Source of the DNA: Clostridia bacterium
GTDB taxonomy: Bacteria > Bacillota > Clostridia > Christensenellales > Borkfalkiaceae
Direction: 5' to 3'
Length of the DNA: 46,714 bases
Assembly: GCA_017465145.1 (NCBI GenBank)
Contig: JAFTWU010000006.1
Location: 1-46,714 of the forward strand
Below the pieces are notes generated by a model. It worked only from the letters and a program-made list of their open reading frames with translations, searched no databases and was not told the origin of the DNA. Positions 35,426 to 42,387 of the stretch are shown here, in pieces. The position numbers and the translations under genes are program-made. The first letter of the stretch is position 1; each line of letters begins with the position of its first letter.

Positions 35426-36778
35426 TTACAATTTAATATCTTTCACTTTTACGGTGGGATTATCTATTACTTGAGTAATTATATTTAAATACTTCTTATG
35501 GAAGTTTGCAACGTCATTTTCAGTAATAATTTTCGTTTGAACGTCGTAAAACATATCAATTTCGCCCGTGTTAACGTCGTAAAGCTGTGCTAGATATGCG
35601 GGCAAAGCGCATTTTTCGTTGCTGTAAATCTTAAACGCAATACCTTTTGGCATATCAAATGGAATAAACGAAAAGGTCAAAGAGTAATAAGTTTCAAGCC
35701 AACTAGAGCGGTAAGTTTTATGTAAAAGCGTTTCAAATTCTCTATCAGGGAAACCTAAGTGGCGGTATAGACTGAACTGTTGAGAACTAAACGCCTTAAA
35801 GTTTTCTTCAAAGGGTGCGCCATAATTAATTTTGGTGTAACAAGCCACGCTTTGAACTTTACAGCCGGCACAGTTCTTTTCTAACGCCGAGCCCCTGCAG
35901 TTATAAAGGGCAAGGGGTAAAAGGTTAGCAGTGTTGTTGTTAATCATCGCTGCGGTAAGGTTACAGGTGTAAAGCAAGAAGGTTGCGGGGGAATAAGCGT
36001 TTTCTTCGCAATGCGTCATAACCTTTTTAACTAGGTCAGCATCAATTTTATGGCAAAAGTCTTTGGTGTCGTTTTTAATAAAGAACATTTGCATACCGCG
36101 ATGGTTGTTTTTAAGTTTCTTTTGCCAAATTTTGTTGTCCGGCCCGTGTAAACCTGCATAATAAGGCTCTGGATTTTCGTTAAGCAAGTCGGTAAAGAAC
36201 TTTAGGTTTTTATCGGCAATTTCCTTGTTAAATTTTCTCTTTAAGTCCTTTTTAACTACTTCTTCAAAACTTGTTGGGGGAGTAGGCAACGGCTTATTGT
36301 TTTTTATACTATCATAAATTGCCAAAAGGTCCTTAAAAATTACGTTAATGCCGTAGATATCAAGAACAAGGTGACAAACTTTTAGAAAAATCATATTTTT
36401 GCCGTCAAAAGTTTTTATAAAGTAAGGTTCAATAACCTTGCCTTTTAAGAATTTAATACCTTTTTTTCTTGTTTTTGCAATAAATTTTTGTTGCGCCTTT
36501 TCCGTTTTGAATTCTAATACGGGAATTTTCTTAACGGGTTTAGCATCGTCGAAATATTGCATAAGTTCTTTCTTTTGCTTAAAGAACTTAATTCTTAAAC
36601 TATCGTGCCTTTCAATAAGCAGGTTAAAGGCTTTCGTCATTAAATCATAGTCGAATTTTTCGTCAAGAGTAACGGACGTTAATATATTTATAACTCTTTT
36701 AAACAGAGTATATTTACATTGTAAATATGGAACGTCTTGCGATGGCGATAACGGGTAAATAGGTTTGTTCGTTTTCAT
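35426..36778 (-). CDS. Stand-alone condensation-domain-like protein
   Basis: A 450-residue protein of the NRPS condensation/acyltransferase superfamily. Evidence is the N-terminal PLSPSQ block (9-14), RHDSLRI (58-64, the C2-type motif) and VCHLVLD at 134-140, which corresponds to HHxxxD. The second, catalytic-type His136 and Asp140 are kept, while the first His is Cys135. Part of the second lobe holds CAGCKVQSVAC. No adenylation, carrier or other biosynthetic genes are near, so it is either an orphan acyltransferase or acts with distant genes. Substrate unknown. AAGGAG precedes the ATG. Confidence 0.75.
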   Translation of the reverse strand: MKTNKPIYPLSPSQDVPYLQCKYTLFKRVINILTSVTLDEKFDYDLMTKAFNLLIERHDSLRIKFFKQKKELMQYFDDAKPVKKIPVLEFKTEKAQQKFIAKTRKKGIKFLKGKVIEPYFIKTFDGKNMIFLKVCHLVLDIYGINVIFKDLLAIYDSIKNNKPLPTPPTSFEEVVKKDLKRKFNKEIADKNLKFFTDLLNENPEPYYAGLHGPDNKIWQKKLKNNHRGMQMFFIKNDTKDFCHKIDADLVKKVMTHCEENAYSPATFLLYTCNLTAAMINNNTANLLPLALYNCRGSALEKNCAGCKVQSVACYTKINYGAPFEENFKAFSSQQFSLYRHLGFPDREFETLLHKTYRSSWLETYYSLTFSFIPFDMPKGIAFKIYSNEKCALPAYLAQLYDVNTGEIDMFYDVQTKIITENDVANFHKKYLNIITQVIDNPTVKVKDIKL

Positions 36779-36862
36779 TTTTTTCTCCTTATAATTATTT
36801 TAAGTTAACCGTGCGCATTGTTGCAAAAAAACTTAATCGCAAAAAAGCGCGCAAAAGTTAAA

Positions 36863-36889
36863 AAAACGTTAAAATTTCGTTAACGTTTT
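36863..36889. repeat. Inverted repeat upstream of the condensation-domain gene
   Basis: AAAACGTTAA (36863-36872) and TTAACGTTTT (36880-36889) are perfect 10-bp arms around 7 nt. A second dyad follows directly, TTGTAA (36888-36893) and TTACAA (36901-36906). It lies about 90-130 bp before the start codon, in the control region. No confident promoter boxes were matched. Confidence 0.5.
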
Positions 36890-36979
36890 GTAATAGTATT
36901 TTACAATATTAAAATAAATTGAAACTAAACTTTGCCCGTTTTATTCAAATTTTTCAAATTGTTAAACCATTTTTTTGTT

Positions 36980-37020
36980 AAAAAAAATAAAAGCACATCA
37001 AGAATTCTCAATGTGCTTAT
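36980..37020 (-). terminator. Terminator after ygjV-like gene
   Basis: AAGCACAT (36991-36998) pairs with ATGTGCTT (37011-37018). The A-run at 36980-36990 becomes the U-tail on the minus strand. Confidence 0.75.
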
Positions 37021-37053
37021 CGTTATGTATTAAATATTTACGCTATAATTTTG

Positions 37054-37587
37054 TTATTCATTTTCCGCCTTAGGCGTTTCTTTAGTCCCTTTATGAAAAC
37101 GGATAATGCCTATAATTGAAGAAATTATTGCAAGACCTTCGTTGGCAATTCCACCGATAGAGAAAACGAAACAATTATACGCTAGTATCATAGAAGAAGT
37201 GAGCAAGATACTATATCTTAATATTTGCGGTTTTCCAAATGAAAGGAAAATTGTGTTGATAGCAAGCGCCACGATAATTAATAGCGACGGTAAGCCTTGC
37301 CAAGATAATCCGCCTAAAACAGCCATAATAACGGCAAACCCTATTGCTATTGCCGTGTTTAGTTTAGTGCCTTCTTTTAAGAAATAAAAGGAAACGTTTC
37401 TTGCAATACAAACTACGTTTAATATAAGACCTGGGTAGGCGTCTAGGCAAAAATATGCGGCACAAGTTAGCGCGGTGGCAATCGTTTGTATAATTAAAAC
37501 CCACTTTTTAGTGTTGGCTTGATAGGATAAAAAGGTTATTATCGTTGCGATAATACCTAAAACTTGCCCTATAATCAACTTTGCCAT
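37054..37587 (-). CDS. YgjV family membrane protein
   Basis: A 177-residue inner-membrane protein with about six hydrophobic segments. The pattern QVLGIIATIITFLSYQANTKKW near the N-terminus and repeated short helices match the YgjV family. The function of that family is unknown. A hydrophilic tail (RFHKGTKETPKAENE) ends the protein. It has its own terminator. Start ATG 37587 has only a distant AAGGGG upstream, so the start is moderately certain. Confidence 0.75.
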   Translation of the reverse strand: MAKLIIGQVLGIIATIITFLSYQANTKKWVLIIQTIATALTCAAYFCLDAYPGLILNVVCIARNVSFYFLKEGTKLNTAIAIGFAVIMAVLGGLSWQGLPSLLIIVALAINTIFLSFGKPQILRYSILLTSSMILAYNCFVFSIGGIANEGLAIISSIIGIIRFHKGTKETPKAENE

Positions 37588-37775
37588 AACCGAGTTTTGT
37601 CCCCTTACTTAATACGTTTATTTATAATTGTATATACAGTCGACTTTTACCAAAAGTTATTATAAACCACTAGTAAACTTATTGCAACAAAATAACTAAA
37701 AAACATAATTTCTTTTGATTGTTTAACGGCGGGTATAATGGAATTTTGGCAAGGTAAGGGAAACTTGAAAGAAAA

Positions 37776-37805
37776 AATAAAAAGCCACTCACAAGAGTGG
37801 CTTAG
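37776..37805 (-). terminator. Terminator after HdeD-like gene
   Basis: AAGCCACTC (37782-37790), ACAA loop, GAGTGGCTT (37795-37803); the A-run on the left is the U-tail on the minus strand. The rest of the 37588-37818 gap shows no gene. Confidence 0.88.
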
Positions 37806-37818
37806 TTAATTTTGAAAA

Positions 37819-38289
37819 TTACTTTTTAACAATTTTTCTACCAAACAAAGCAAGAACTGCGTTGATAAGGAAGATTACACCAGCAACTATGCACATAACG
37901 TCCATCAACGTCCATTTTGCAATTACAAGTAAAATACCTATAACTATAGTTACGATAGGTGAAAGCAAAGCTTTGAAACCCGATTTATAATATTTAGCAA
38001 CTTCAATAATGCCCTTAACGATAAGGAAAATGCCGAAAATAAGAAGAACGATATCAGCAACAATCCATCCGCAAACGATTATCGCAACGCCAATAGCAAG
38101 TTCTATTATACCTTTTACTAAGTCTTTGCTTTTTATTATGTCTACGATACCCATAACGATAAACATTGCGCCGACAACCGTCATTAAAATGCCTAGTGAA
38201 CCACTTTTAAGAATCACAAGCAATAAGCCGATAACTGCATAAACTATACAGTTAATAACGTTGTTTGTAGATAACTTTAACTTTGCCAT
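37819..38289 (-). CDS. HdeD/DUF308-like membrane protein
   Basis: A 156-residue protein made almost entirely of six short membrane helices in three similar pairs (GLLLVILKSGSLGIL, GVAIIVCGWIVADIVLL, GILLVIAKWTLMDVM), the internal-repeat pattern of HdeD/DUF308 proteins. HdeD is linked to acid stress in E. coli; the role here is unknown. A TTGACA promoter and AAAGGAG precede ATG 38289. The region around its start codon is duplicated 1.3 kb upstream (39591-39619). Confidence 0.8.
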   Translation of the reverse strand: MAKLKLSTNNVINCIVYAVIGLLLVILKSGSLGILMTVVGAMFIVMGIVDIIKSKDLVKGIIELAIGVAIIVCGWIVADIVLLIFGIFLIVKGIIEVAKYYKSGFKALLSPIVTIVIGILLVIAKWTLMDVMCIVAGVIFLINAVLALFGRKIVKK

Positions 38290-38313
38290 AAAAATCTCCT
38301 TTAATTTTATTTC
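38285..38313 (-). repeat. HdeD-like gene start region, intact copy of a 29-bp duplication
   Basis: Holds the AAAGGAG ribosome site, the ATG and the first base pair of the second codon. It is identical over 29 bp to 39591-39619. Confidence 0.85.
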
Positions 38314-38324
38314 ATATTAATTAT

Positions 38325-38353
38325 ATTTTATCTTAAAAGAAAAACTTTGTCAA
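38325..38353 (-). promoter_or_regulatory. Promoter of the HdeD-like gene
   Basis: Minus strand: TTGACA (38348-38353), 17-bp spacer, TAAAAT (38325-38330). Confidence 0.82.
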
Positions 38354-38359
38354 ATTATA

Positions 38360-38397
38360 AAGAAAAAAAGAAAAAAATAGCACTCGCTTGCGTGTTA
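38360..38397 (-). terminator. Orphan minus-strand terminator-like hairpin
   Basis: TAGCAC (38378-38383) pairs with GTGTTA (38392-38397) with an imperfect CGC/GCG top. The long A-run at 38360-38377 gives a U-tail on the minus strand. No minus-strand gene now lies directly upstream of it. Confidence 0.55.
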
Positions 38398-38526
38398 TCC
38401 CTATTTGATGGAGAGTATTAATATAAAGGTGCTGTAGTTTCCAAAGCTAAGTTGTTTTTGTTTAAATTGCTTTACAATTGTTTTTTTAAATTGTATTATG
38501 TAGTAAATATATTCTGTAGGTTACGT

Positions 38527-39213
38527 ATGAAGACTTTTGGCTGGGAACATATTGTATATTTATCAATTTGGCTTACTGTTTCTGTTCTTGTTCTTGTATT
38601 AGTGAAGAAGTTTGCTAAAACTGAGAAAGCACAAAAAATTGCAGTTAAAACTATGGGTGGCGTTTTATTGCTATCTATATTAGCAAGTAGAATAACGCAA
38701 ACCTTAATATGGGGCGATTTTACTTGGTACAACTTTTTTCCAACAACGTTTTGTGGAATGTCAAGCTTAGTTTTAGCACTTGCCGTTTTATTAGGGAAAA
38801 AAGATAACAACGTATTGCATTTTGTATGGCTAATAGCACTCGTTGGGGGAATTGCTACGTCGTTATATCCTGATTTTCTTGAGAGACATACTTCTTTTTT
38901 CCACCCAGATGTTATAACTTCGTTCTTGCACCATTCTTTATCAATAGATATGGTTGTAATGCTTTTAATGTTAAAACAAATCAATATTACTTATAAAAAA
39001 TGGTATTGTACGTTGTTTGGATTTTGTAGTTATTTAACTTACGGAGCATTCTTAATGTCAACGTTTAAGTTTAACGATGCGTTTTGTATGTTTACCCCTA
39101 TTTTAAGCGGAACACCTTTTACAGTATGGGTAATGGCTCCTATATATATTGCTGTATACGCTATAATTGTGTTGGTAATAGAGCTCGTTAGAAGAAGGAA
39201 ACTAAAGAATTAA
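38527..39213 (+). CDS. YwaF-like integral membrane protein
   Basis: A 228-residue protein with about seven hydrophobic helices. The sequence FGWEHIVYLSIWL at the start, FFPTTFCGMSSLVLALAVLLGKKDN and the HTSFFHPDVITSFLHHSLS loop match the YwaF/TIGR02206 membrane family, whose function is unknown. The frame is open upstream to 38452, but ATG 38527 starts the conserved part; TAGG upstream is a weak ribosome site. It is AT-rich with a terminator downstream, and it lies opposite in direction to its neighbours. Confidence 0.78.
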   Translation: MKTFGWEHIVYLSIWLTVSVLVLVLVKKFAKTEKAQKIAVKTMGGVLLLSILASRITQTLIWGDFTWYNFFPTTFCGMSSLVLALAVLLGKKDNNVLHFVWLIALVGGIATSLYPDFLERHTSFFHPDVITSFLHHSLSIDMVVMLLMLKQINITYKKWYCTLFGFCSYLTYGAFLMSTFKFNDAFCMFTPILSGTPFTVWVMAPIYIAVYAIIVLVIELVRRRKLKN

Positions 39214-39308
39214 CGTTTTTATATATTAATTTAAGAGTTTTTTATATCGTATAAACTTTAGTTACGTTTAATGAAAAGAGAATTTGTTTGGCAATATCGT
39301 AAACCACT

Positions 39309-39347
39309 AAACCCTGTCTCCAGAATCGGAAACAGGGTTTTCTTTTT
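39309..39347 (+). terminator. Terminator after ywaF-like gene
   Basis: AAACCCTGT (39309-39317) plus TCC pairs with GGA plus ACAGGGTTT (39332-39340), then TTTTCTTTTT. Confidence 0.88.
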
Positions 39348-39399
39348 GCCTTAGGGGTATAACAGCCTAACACACTTTTTTGCGTATAAAGAGCCTTTT

Positions 39400-39560
39400 G
39401 TGATATAATCGTCCACTTTATTAGATATAAAACTAAAAGCCGTTAAAATCAAAATAACGCCTTTTAGTGTTTAAAACAAAAAGTGAACAAACTCATCTTC
39501 CTTTCTAGGTTCGAATTTGTTCACGTTTGGCGGAAAGTTCGGGAAGAAGTTCGAATATTA
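39400..39560. other. Structured non-coding region
   Basis: The 445-bp gap 39214-39658 has no credible gene. Within it lie an extended -10 box (TATAAT 39404-39409) and a hairpin ACTAAAAG (39432-39439) with CTTTTAGT (39461-39468), whose stem continues as CGTTA/TAACG. A second hairpin pairs GTGAACAAA (39483-39491) with TTTGTTCAC (39516-39524). tRNA T-arm-like words (GGTTCGAAT, TGGCGGA, GTTCGAA) follow. It could be a small RNA or a decayed repeat. Confidence 0.35.
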
Positions 39561-39590
39561 TATAACGCAAAATATCAAAATAAAAATCTC

Positions 39591-39619
39591 GCCATAAAAA
39601 TCTCCTTTAATTTTATTTC
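39591..39619 (-). pseudogene. Orphan copy of the HdeD-like gene start
   Basis: A 29-bp exact copy of 38285-38313, carrying AAAGGAG and an ATG on the minus strand. The reading frame stops after six codons, so nothing functional is encoded. This looks like the remnant of a duplication or of a lost tandem paralogue. Confidence 0.65.
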
Positions 39620-39658
39620 CCGTTTTTTTGTGGAAATTTAAAGGCGTCGAAAAGTGAA

Positions 39659-40210
39659 CTAATTGGCCATTGAGAACACTTCTGCTAGAGTTAATGGCCT
39701 ATCACGAAAAAAACGACTTAACTGTTTAAATTGCGCTTTATACGTGTTTGCTTCTGTAGATGAAGAAGGGATAAAACGTATATTCCATATATTCCTATCG
39801 TCGCACAAGGAAAGAATATTTGCATTAAACCTTTCGACGTAGGGGGTATTTCCTTGCAGACATATTAAGTAAATTTTAGTTTTAGGGAGAGCAGATTTGA
39901 TGAGTTCTATAATTTTATTATATTGTTTAATGGCTTCAATATTGTTTTCGTCTTCTTCTCCTAATGCTATAAAAATTTTTGCAGGGCTTATAGATATAAT
40001 GCAATCTTGGACAATTTCAAGCGCTTCGTTCGTCGTTAGTCCTAGTATGCTTCTATTGTATATAGCATTTTCAAAATGATATTTATTAATTAATTCATAC
40101 AATGGGAAATTTGCCATATAGGTAGAACCGAATATAACAATTTCATCTTTTAACGTAAGCTCATTGATTCCTATCATTGCATTTGCTGATAATTTAACGG
40201 TTTTTTTCAT
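39659..40210 (-). CDS. SGNH-hydrolase-like protein, probably without the catalytic Ser
   Basis: A 183-residue protein whose block order resembles SGNH/GDSL hydrolases: IVIFGSTYMA where GDS(I/L) is expected, NRSILGLTT where NRGxxGxTT is expected, and IFIALGEEDEN where GxND is expected. A helix-rich part and WNIRFIPSSS follow. The nucleophile position reads Thr (GST in place of GDS) and the Asn of GxND is Glu/Asp, so hydrolase activity is doubtful. It is translationally coupled to the PQ-loop gene (TAATG overlap) and likely under the divergent LysR regulator. Confidence 0.6.
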   Translation of the reverse strand: MKKTVKLSANAMIGINELTLKDEIVIFGSTYMANFPLYELINKYHFENAIYNRSILGLTTNEALEIVQDCIISISPAKIFIALGEEDENNIEAIKQYNKIIELIKSALPKTKIYLICLQGNTPYVERFNANILSLCDDRNIWNIRFIPSSSTEANTYKAQFKQLSRFFRDRPLTLAEVFSMAN

Positions 40211-40494
40211 TATTTGCTCCTATTTTCAAAATTTTTCTTTTCATTTTTGCGGTTGATGTAATATAAAACTAAATCAATCGAAACAACAACTAAGTTTAAG
40301 CAATAAATAATCAAGACATAACTCAGTTGGTTATTTACGACTTTACCTATGATACCTGAAACGTACCCTATGATAATGGCTATAATAAAAAAGATGCTTT
40401 TGCCTTGAGTAGACTTCGATTTGATACTTTTATATACGGAGATAGGCCAAGATAATCCGAAACAAGCAAGCATAATAAACTCAAAAATTTGCAT
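40210..40494 (-). CDS. Small PQ-loop-like membrane protein
   Basis: A 94-residue, three-helix protein with a PQ-loop/SemiSWEET-like core (FGLSWPISVYKSIKSKSTQGKS). The open frame runs back to 40641, into the LysR gene. The true start is ATG 40494, because AAAGGAG lies just upstream and the PQ-loop fold begins there. SemiSWEETs transport sugars as dimers; others have unknown substrates. It is first in a two-gene operon with the SGNH-like gene, facing lysR. Confidence 0.75.
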   Translation of the reverse strand: MQIFEFIMLACFGLSWPISVYKSIKSKSTQGKSIFFIIAIIIGYVSGIIGKVVNNQLSYVLIIYCLNLVVVSIDLVLYYINRKNEKKNFENRSK

Positions 40495-40521
40495 TTTCTT
40501 TTTCTCCTTTCTATTTTCTTT

Positions 40522-40550
40522 ATTATACGTTTGACAAAAAGAAAAGTAAA
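40522..40550 (-). promoter_or_regulatory. Promoter of the PQ-loop/SGNH operon
   Basis: Minus strand: TTTACT (40545-40550), 17-bp spacer, TATAAT (40522-40527). Transcription start is near 40515. Confidence 0.7.
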
Positions 40551-40559
40551 ATATATAAT
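40531..40559 (+). promoter_or_regulatory. Promoter of lysR
   Basis: TTGACA (40531-40536), 17-bp spacer, TATAAT (40554-40559). All box positions match the consensus. Confidence 0.88.
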
Positions 40560-40572
40560 TTTTATGAAATTG

Positions 40573-40587
40573 ATAGGCTATGCCTAT
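40573..40587. promoter_or_regulatory. LysR-type binding site (T-N11-A dyad)
   Basis: ATAGGC-TAT-GCCTAT, a perfect palindrome containing T-N11-A. Its centre (40580) is about 65 bp upstream of the predicted start of the divergent operon and lies in the leader of lysR, the classic position for activation plus autorepression. Confidence 0.75.
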
Positions 40588-40599
40588 TAAGGAGCTTTT

Positions 40600-41457
40600 A
40601 TGGATATACAAAAATTGAAGTATTTTTATACTACGGCGCAACTAGAACACATAACGCGCGCTTCTGAAGTGTTGCACATTTCACAACCTTCGCTAACACA
40701 GGCAATACAATCGTTAGAATTTGAGTTGGGTGTTTCGTTGTTTGAACGACAAGGACGAAGAATTTTTTTAACCCAATTCGGAAAATACTTGAAAGAACGT
40801 TTGGATACTTTATTACCGCAGTTTGATAATATCCCAAATGAAATCGGGCAATTAAAAAATGCTGTAAATAAAACTATCAAATTAAACATCTTAGCCGCTT
40901 CCTCTTTCGTTATAAACACTATCATGTCTTATAAGAAGAAAAATCCAGACGTAATTTTTGATTTTGAACAAAACGAACAAAAGTATGATTATGATATAGT
41001 TATTACTACAAACGGGCTGAATAATGATAATTCAAAAAAATATGTCAAACGATGTATAAGGGAAGAAAAAATATATCTTGCCGTGCCAAAAACTTCTGCT
41101 TACGCTTCATATACCTCTATAGACTTAACGACAGTAAAAGATGAAAGTTTTATTATGCTTTCTAACACGCGCTTATTTGGGGTGATATGCAACAAATATT
41201 GCTCTATTGCAGGTTTTTTACCGAAAATTTTATTTGAATCGGATTCGCCCGCTGCTGTTCAAAATATAATAAGTATGGGTGTCGGCATAGCATTTTGGCC
41301 AGAATATTCTTGGGGTAAAATAAATAATAAAAACGTTGTATTAATCCCTATTTCTTATCCTATTTGTCAAAGAGATTTAATAATAGAGCTTCATGACCGA
41401 TTACCTAAATCTGCTTATGCAGAAGATTTCTATAAATATTTGCTACGAAAAATTTAA
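40600..41457 (+). CDS. LysR family transcriptional regulator
   Basis: A 285-residue LysR-type regulator. The N-terminal winged HTH is typical: YFYTTAQLEHITRASEVLHI, SQPSLTQAIQSLEFELGVSLF and RRIFLTQFGKYL (to about 65). A C-terminal periplasmic-binding-like effector domain follows (90-285). AAGGAG precedes ATG 40600. The divergent PQ-loop/SGNH-like operon and the dyad between them mark its likely target. The inducer is unknown. Confidence 0.92.
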   Translation: MDIQKLKYFYTTAQLEHITRASEVLHISQPSLTQAIQSLEFELGVSLFERQGRRIFLTQFGKYLKERLDTLLPQFDNIPNEIGQLKNAVNKTIKLNILAASSFVINTIMSYKKKNPDVIFDFEQNEQKYDYDIVITTNGLNNDNSKKYVKRCIREEKIYLAVPKTSAYASYTSIDLTTVKDESFIMLSNTRLFGVICNKYCSIAGFLPKILFESDSPAAVQNIISMGVGIAFWPEYSWGKINNKNVVLIPISYPICQRDLIIELHDRLPKSAYAEDFYKYLLRKI

Positions 41458-41490
41458 AAAGACGCTGCGTCTTGTGCTTATCTTGAAACT

Positions 41491-41520
41491 AAACAAAAAC
41501 CCCACACAAAAGTGTGGGGT
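41491..41520 (-). terminator. Terminator-like hairpin downstream of the tRNA-like fragment
   Basis: ACCCCACAC (41499-41507), AAAA loop, GTGTGGGGT (41512-41520). The A-rich left flank is a U-tail on the minus strand. It may also help end lysR. Confidence 0.8.
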
Positions 41521-41529
41521 ATTCGTTTG

Positions 41530-41548
41530 TTGGCGGAGAGGAGAGGAT
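41530..41548 (-). repeat. 19-bp copy of the tRNA-Ser 3' end
   Basis: Exact duplicate of 41680-41698 (acceptor 3' strand, CCA and part of the T stem), 150 bp downstream of the tRNA on the minus strand. The following 41551-41625 holds smaller repeats (GTCCGTCAA twice, TTCTCCGT twice, and the dyad CCGTCA/TGACGG at 41591-41604), but no intact tRNA. Confidence 0.7.
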
Positions 41549-41644
41549 AGTTCTCCGTTCCACTACGAACCCCTTGTCCGTCAAGTAAGTCCGTCAAATG
41601 ACGGGCGAACCAAAATTCTCCGTCCACACACCCCATCAACCAAA

Positions 41645-41678
41645 TAAAAAAAGAGTACCTTTTGGCACTCTTTATTTA
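41645..41678. terminator. Terminator of tRNA-Ser
   Basis: AAAGAGT (41650-41656) plus CC pairs with GG plus ACTCTTT (41667-41673), with A-rich and T-rich flanks. On the minus strand it gives a long U-tail right after the tRNA. Confidence 0.85.
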
Positions 41679-41680
41679 TT

Positions 41681-41768
41681 TGGCGGAGAGGAGAGGATTC
41701 GAACCTCCGATACGTTTCCGTATACACGCTTTCCAAGCGTGCACATTAGACCACTCTGACACCTCTCC
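41681..41768 (-). tRNA. tRNA-Ser(GGA)
   Basis: An 88-nt cloverleaf on the minus strand with encoded CCA (41681-41683). The acceptor is GGAGAGG/CCTCTCC with discriminator G. The anticodon loop is TTGGAAA between CACGC and GCGTG, giving anticodon GGA. It has a long class II variable arm (TACG-GAAA-CGTA) and a T-arm with TTCGAAT. It decodes UCC/UCU serine codons. Confidence 0.96.
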
Positions 41769-41919
41769 GTCTGCGGTCATCGTTTATTCTAATATATTTT
41801 TATCTAAAAAGCAACCTAATTAACCCAAAAACGACAAAATTATTTTTAAATGTTAATGCGCGCCCGCGTTACTTTACTCATATAATAATTATAAATATAT
41901 AAAAGGAAAGGAGCTATCT

Positions 41920-42150
41920 ATGAAGGAAATAATCAGCGCGTTAGACAACTTACCTTGGGTAATCAAAATTATATTTTGTTTGCCCGCGTTAAACGTTATT
42001 TGGGCAATCTACCGAATAATAAAAGGGGTAGTGGAAAGTGACCCCGTAAAAATATTAATCGGTATACTTTGGATACCGCTTGGGGCAACGGCACTTTGGA
42101 TACTAGATCTTGTGTTCGTGCTTGCTAAAAAACCGTTACTTTTTAGTTAA
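41920..42150 (+). CDS. Small two-helix membrane protein
   Basis: A 76-residue protein with two hydrophobic helices (about 14-35 and 45-72) joined by a charged turn (KGVVESDPVK). AAAGGAG precedes the ATG, and a strong terminator follows, so it is a genuine short gene. TATAAT at 41881-41886 may be its -10, without a clear -35. No family recognised and no evident link to the neighbouring tRNA or nrdD. Confidence 0.75.
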   Translation: MKEIISALDNLPWVIKIIFCLPALNVIWAIYRIIKGVVESDPVKILIGILWIPLGATALWILDLVFVLAKKPLLFS

Positions 42151-42217
42151 AATATAAAATTTTTGCTAGTGAAATTGAATAAAACGAAGTTTTTTGCACG
42201 ATTTTAGCGTATATTTT

Positions 42218-42260
42218 AACGCCTTTGCGCACTTTTTTGCGTAAAGGCGTTATTTTTTTG
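42218..42260 (+). terminator. Terminator after small membrane-protein gene
   Basis: AACGCCTTTGCGC (42218-42230) pairs with GCGTAAAGGCGTT (42239-42251), one G-T, then ATTTTTTTG. Confidence 0.9.
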
Positions 42261-42320
42261 CATAAACACAATATATTGTGGTTGGAAGAAAATTTTTTTA
42301 CAAAATGTTGTATAAAAGCA

Positions 42321-42349
42321 TTGACAAGATAATACATATATGGTATACT
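42321..42349 (+). promoter_or_regulatory. Promoter of nrdD-trxB
   Basis: TTGACA (42321-42326), 17-bp spacer, TATACT (42344-42349) with extended TGG. No NrdR-type box pair was recognised by eye. Confidence 0.85.
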
Positions 42350-42387
42350 CAAAACACTCACACACAAAACACATAAGGAGAAGGAAT

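Noticed and set aside
38452-38526. N-terminal extension of the YwaF-like protein
   Set aside because: The extra residues precede the conserved start, and no ribosome site was found; ATG 38527 is preferred, with some doubt.
40495-40641. N-terminal extension of the PQ-loop gene into lysR
   Set aside because: The extension has no membrane or PQ-loop features and overlaps the divergent gene; a good ribosome site supports ATG 40494.
41393-41647. 84-residue ORF after lysR as a gene
   Set aside because: It runs through the hairpin at 41499-41520, the tRNA 3'-end copy and the short-repeat block, and has no ribosome site.
42340-42387. Upstream extension of nrdD
   Set aside because: It would start inside the -10 region of a strong promoter; AAGGAGAAGG fixes the start at 42388.
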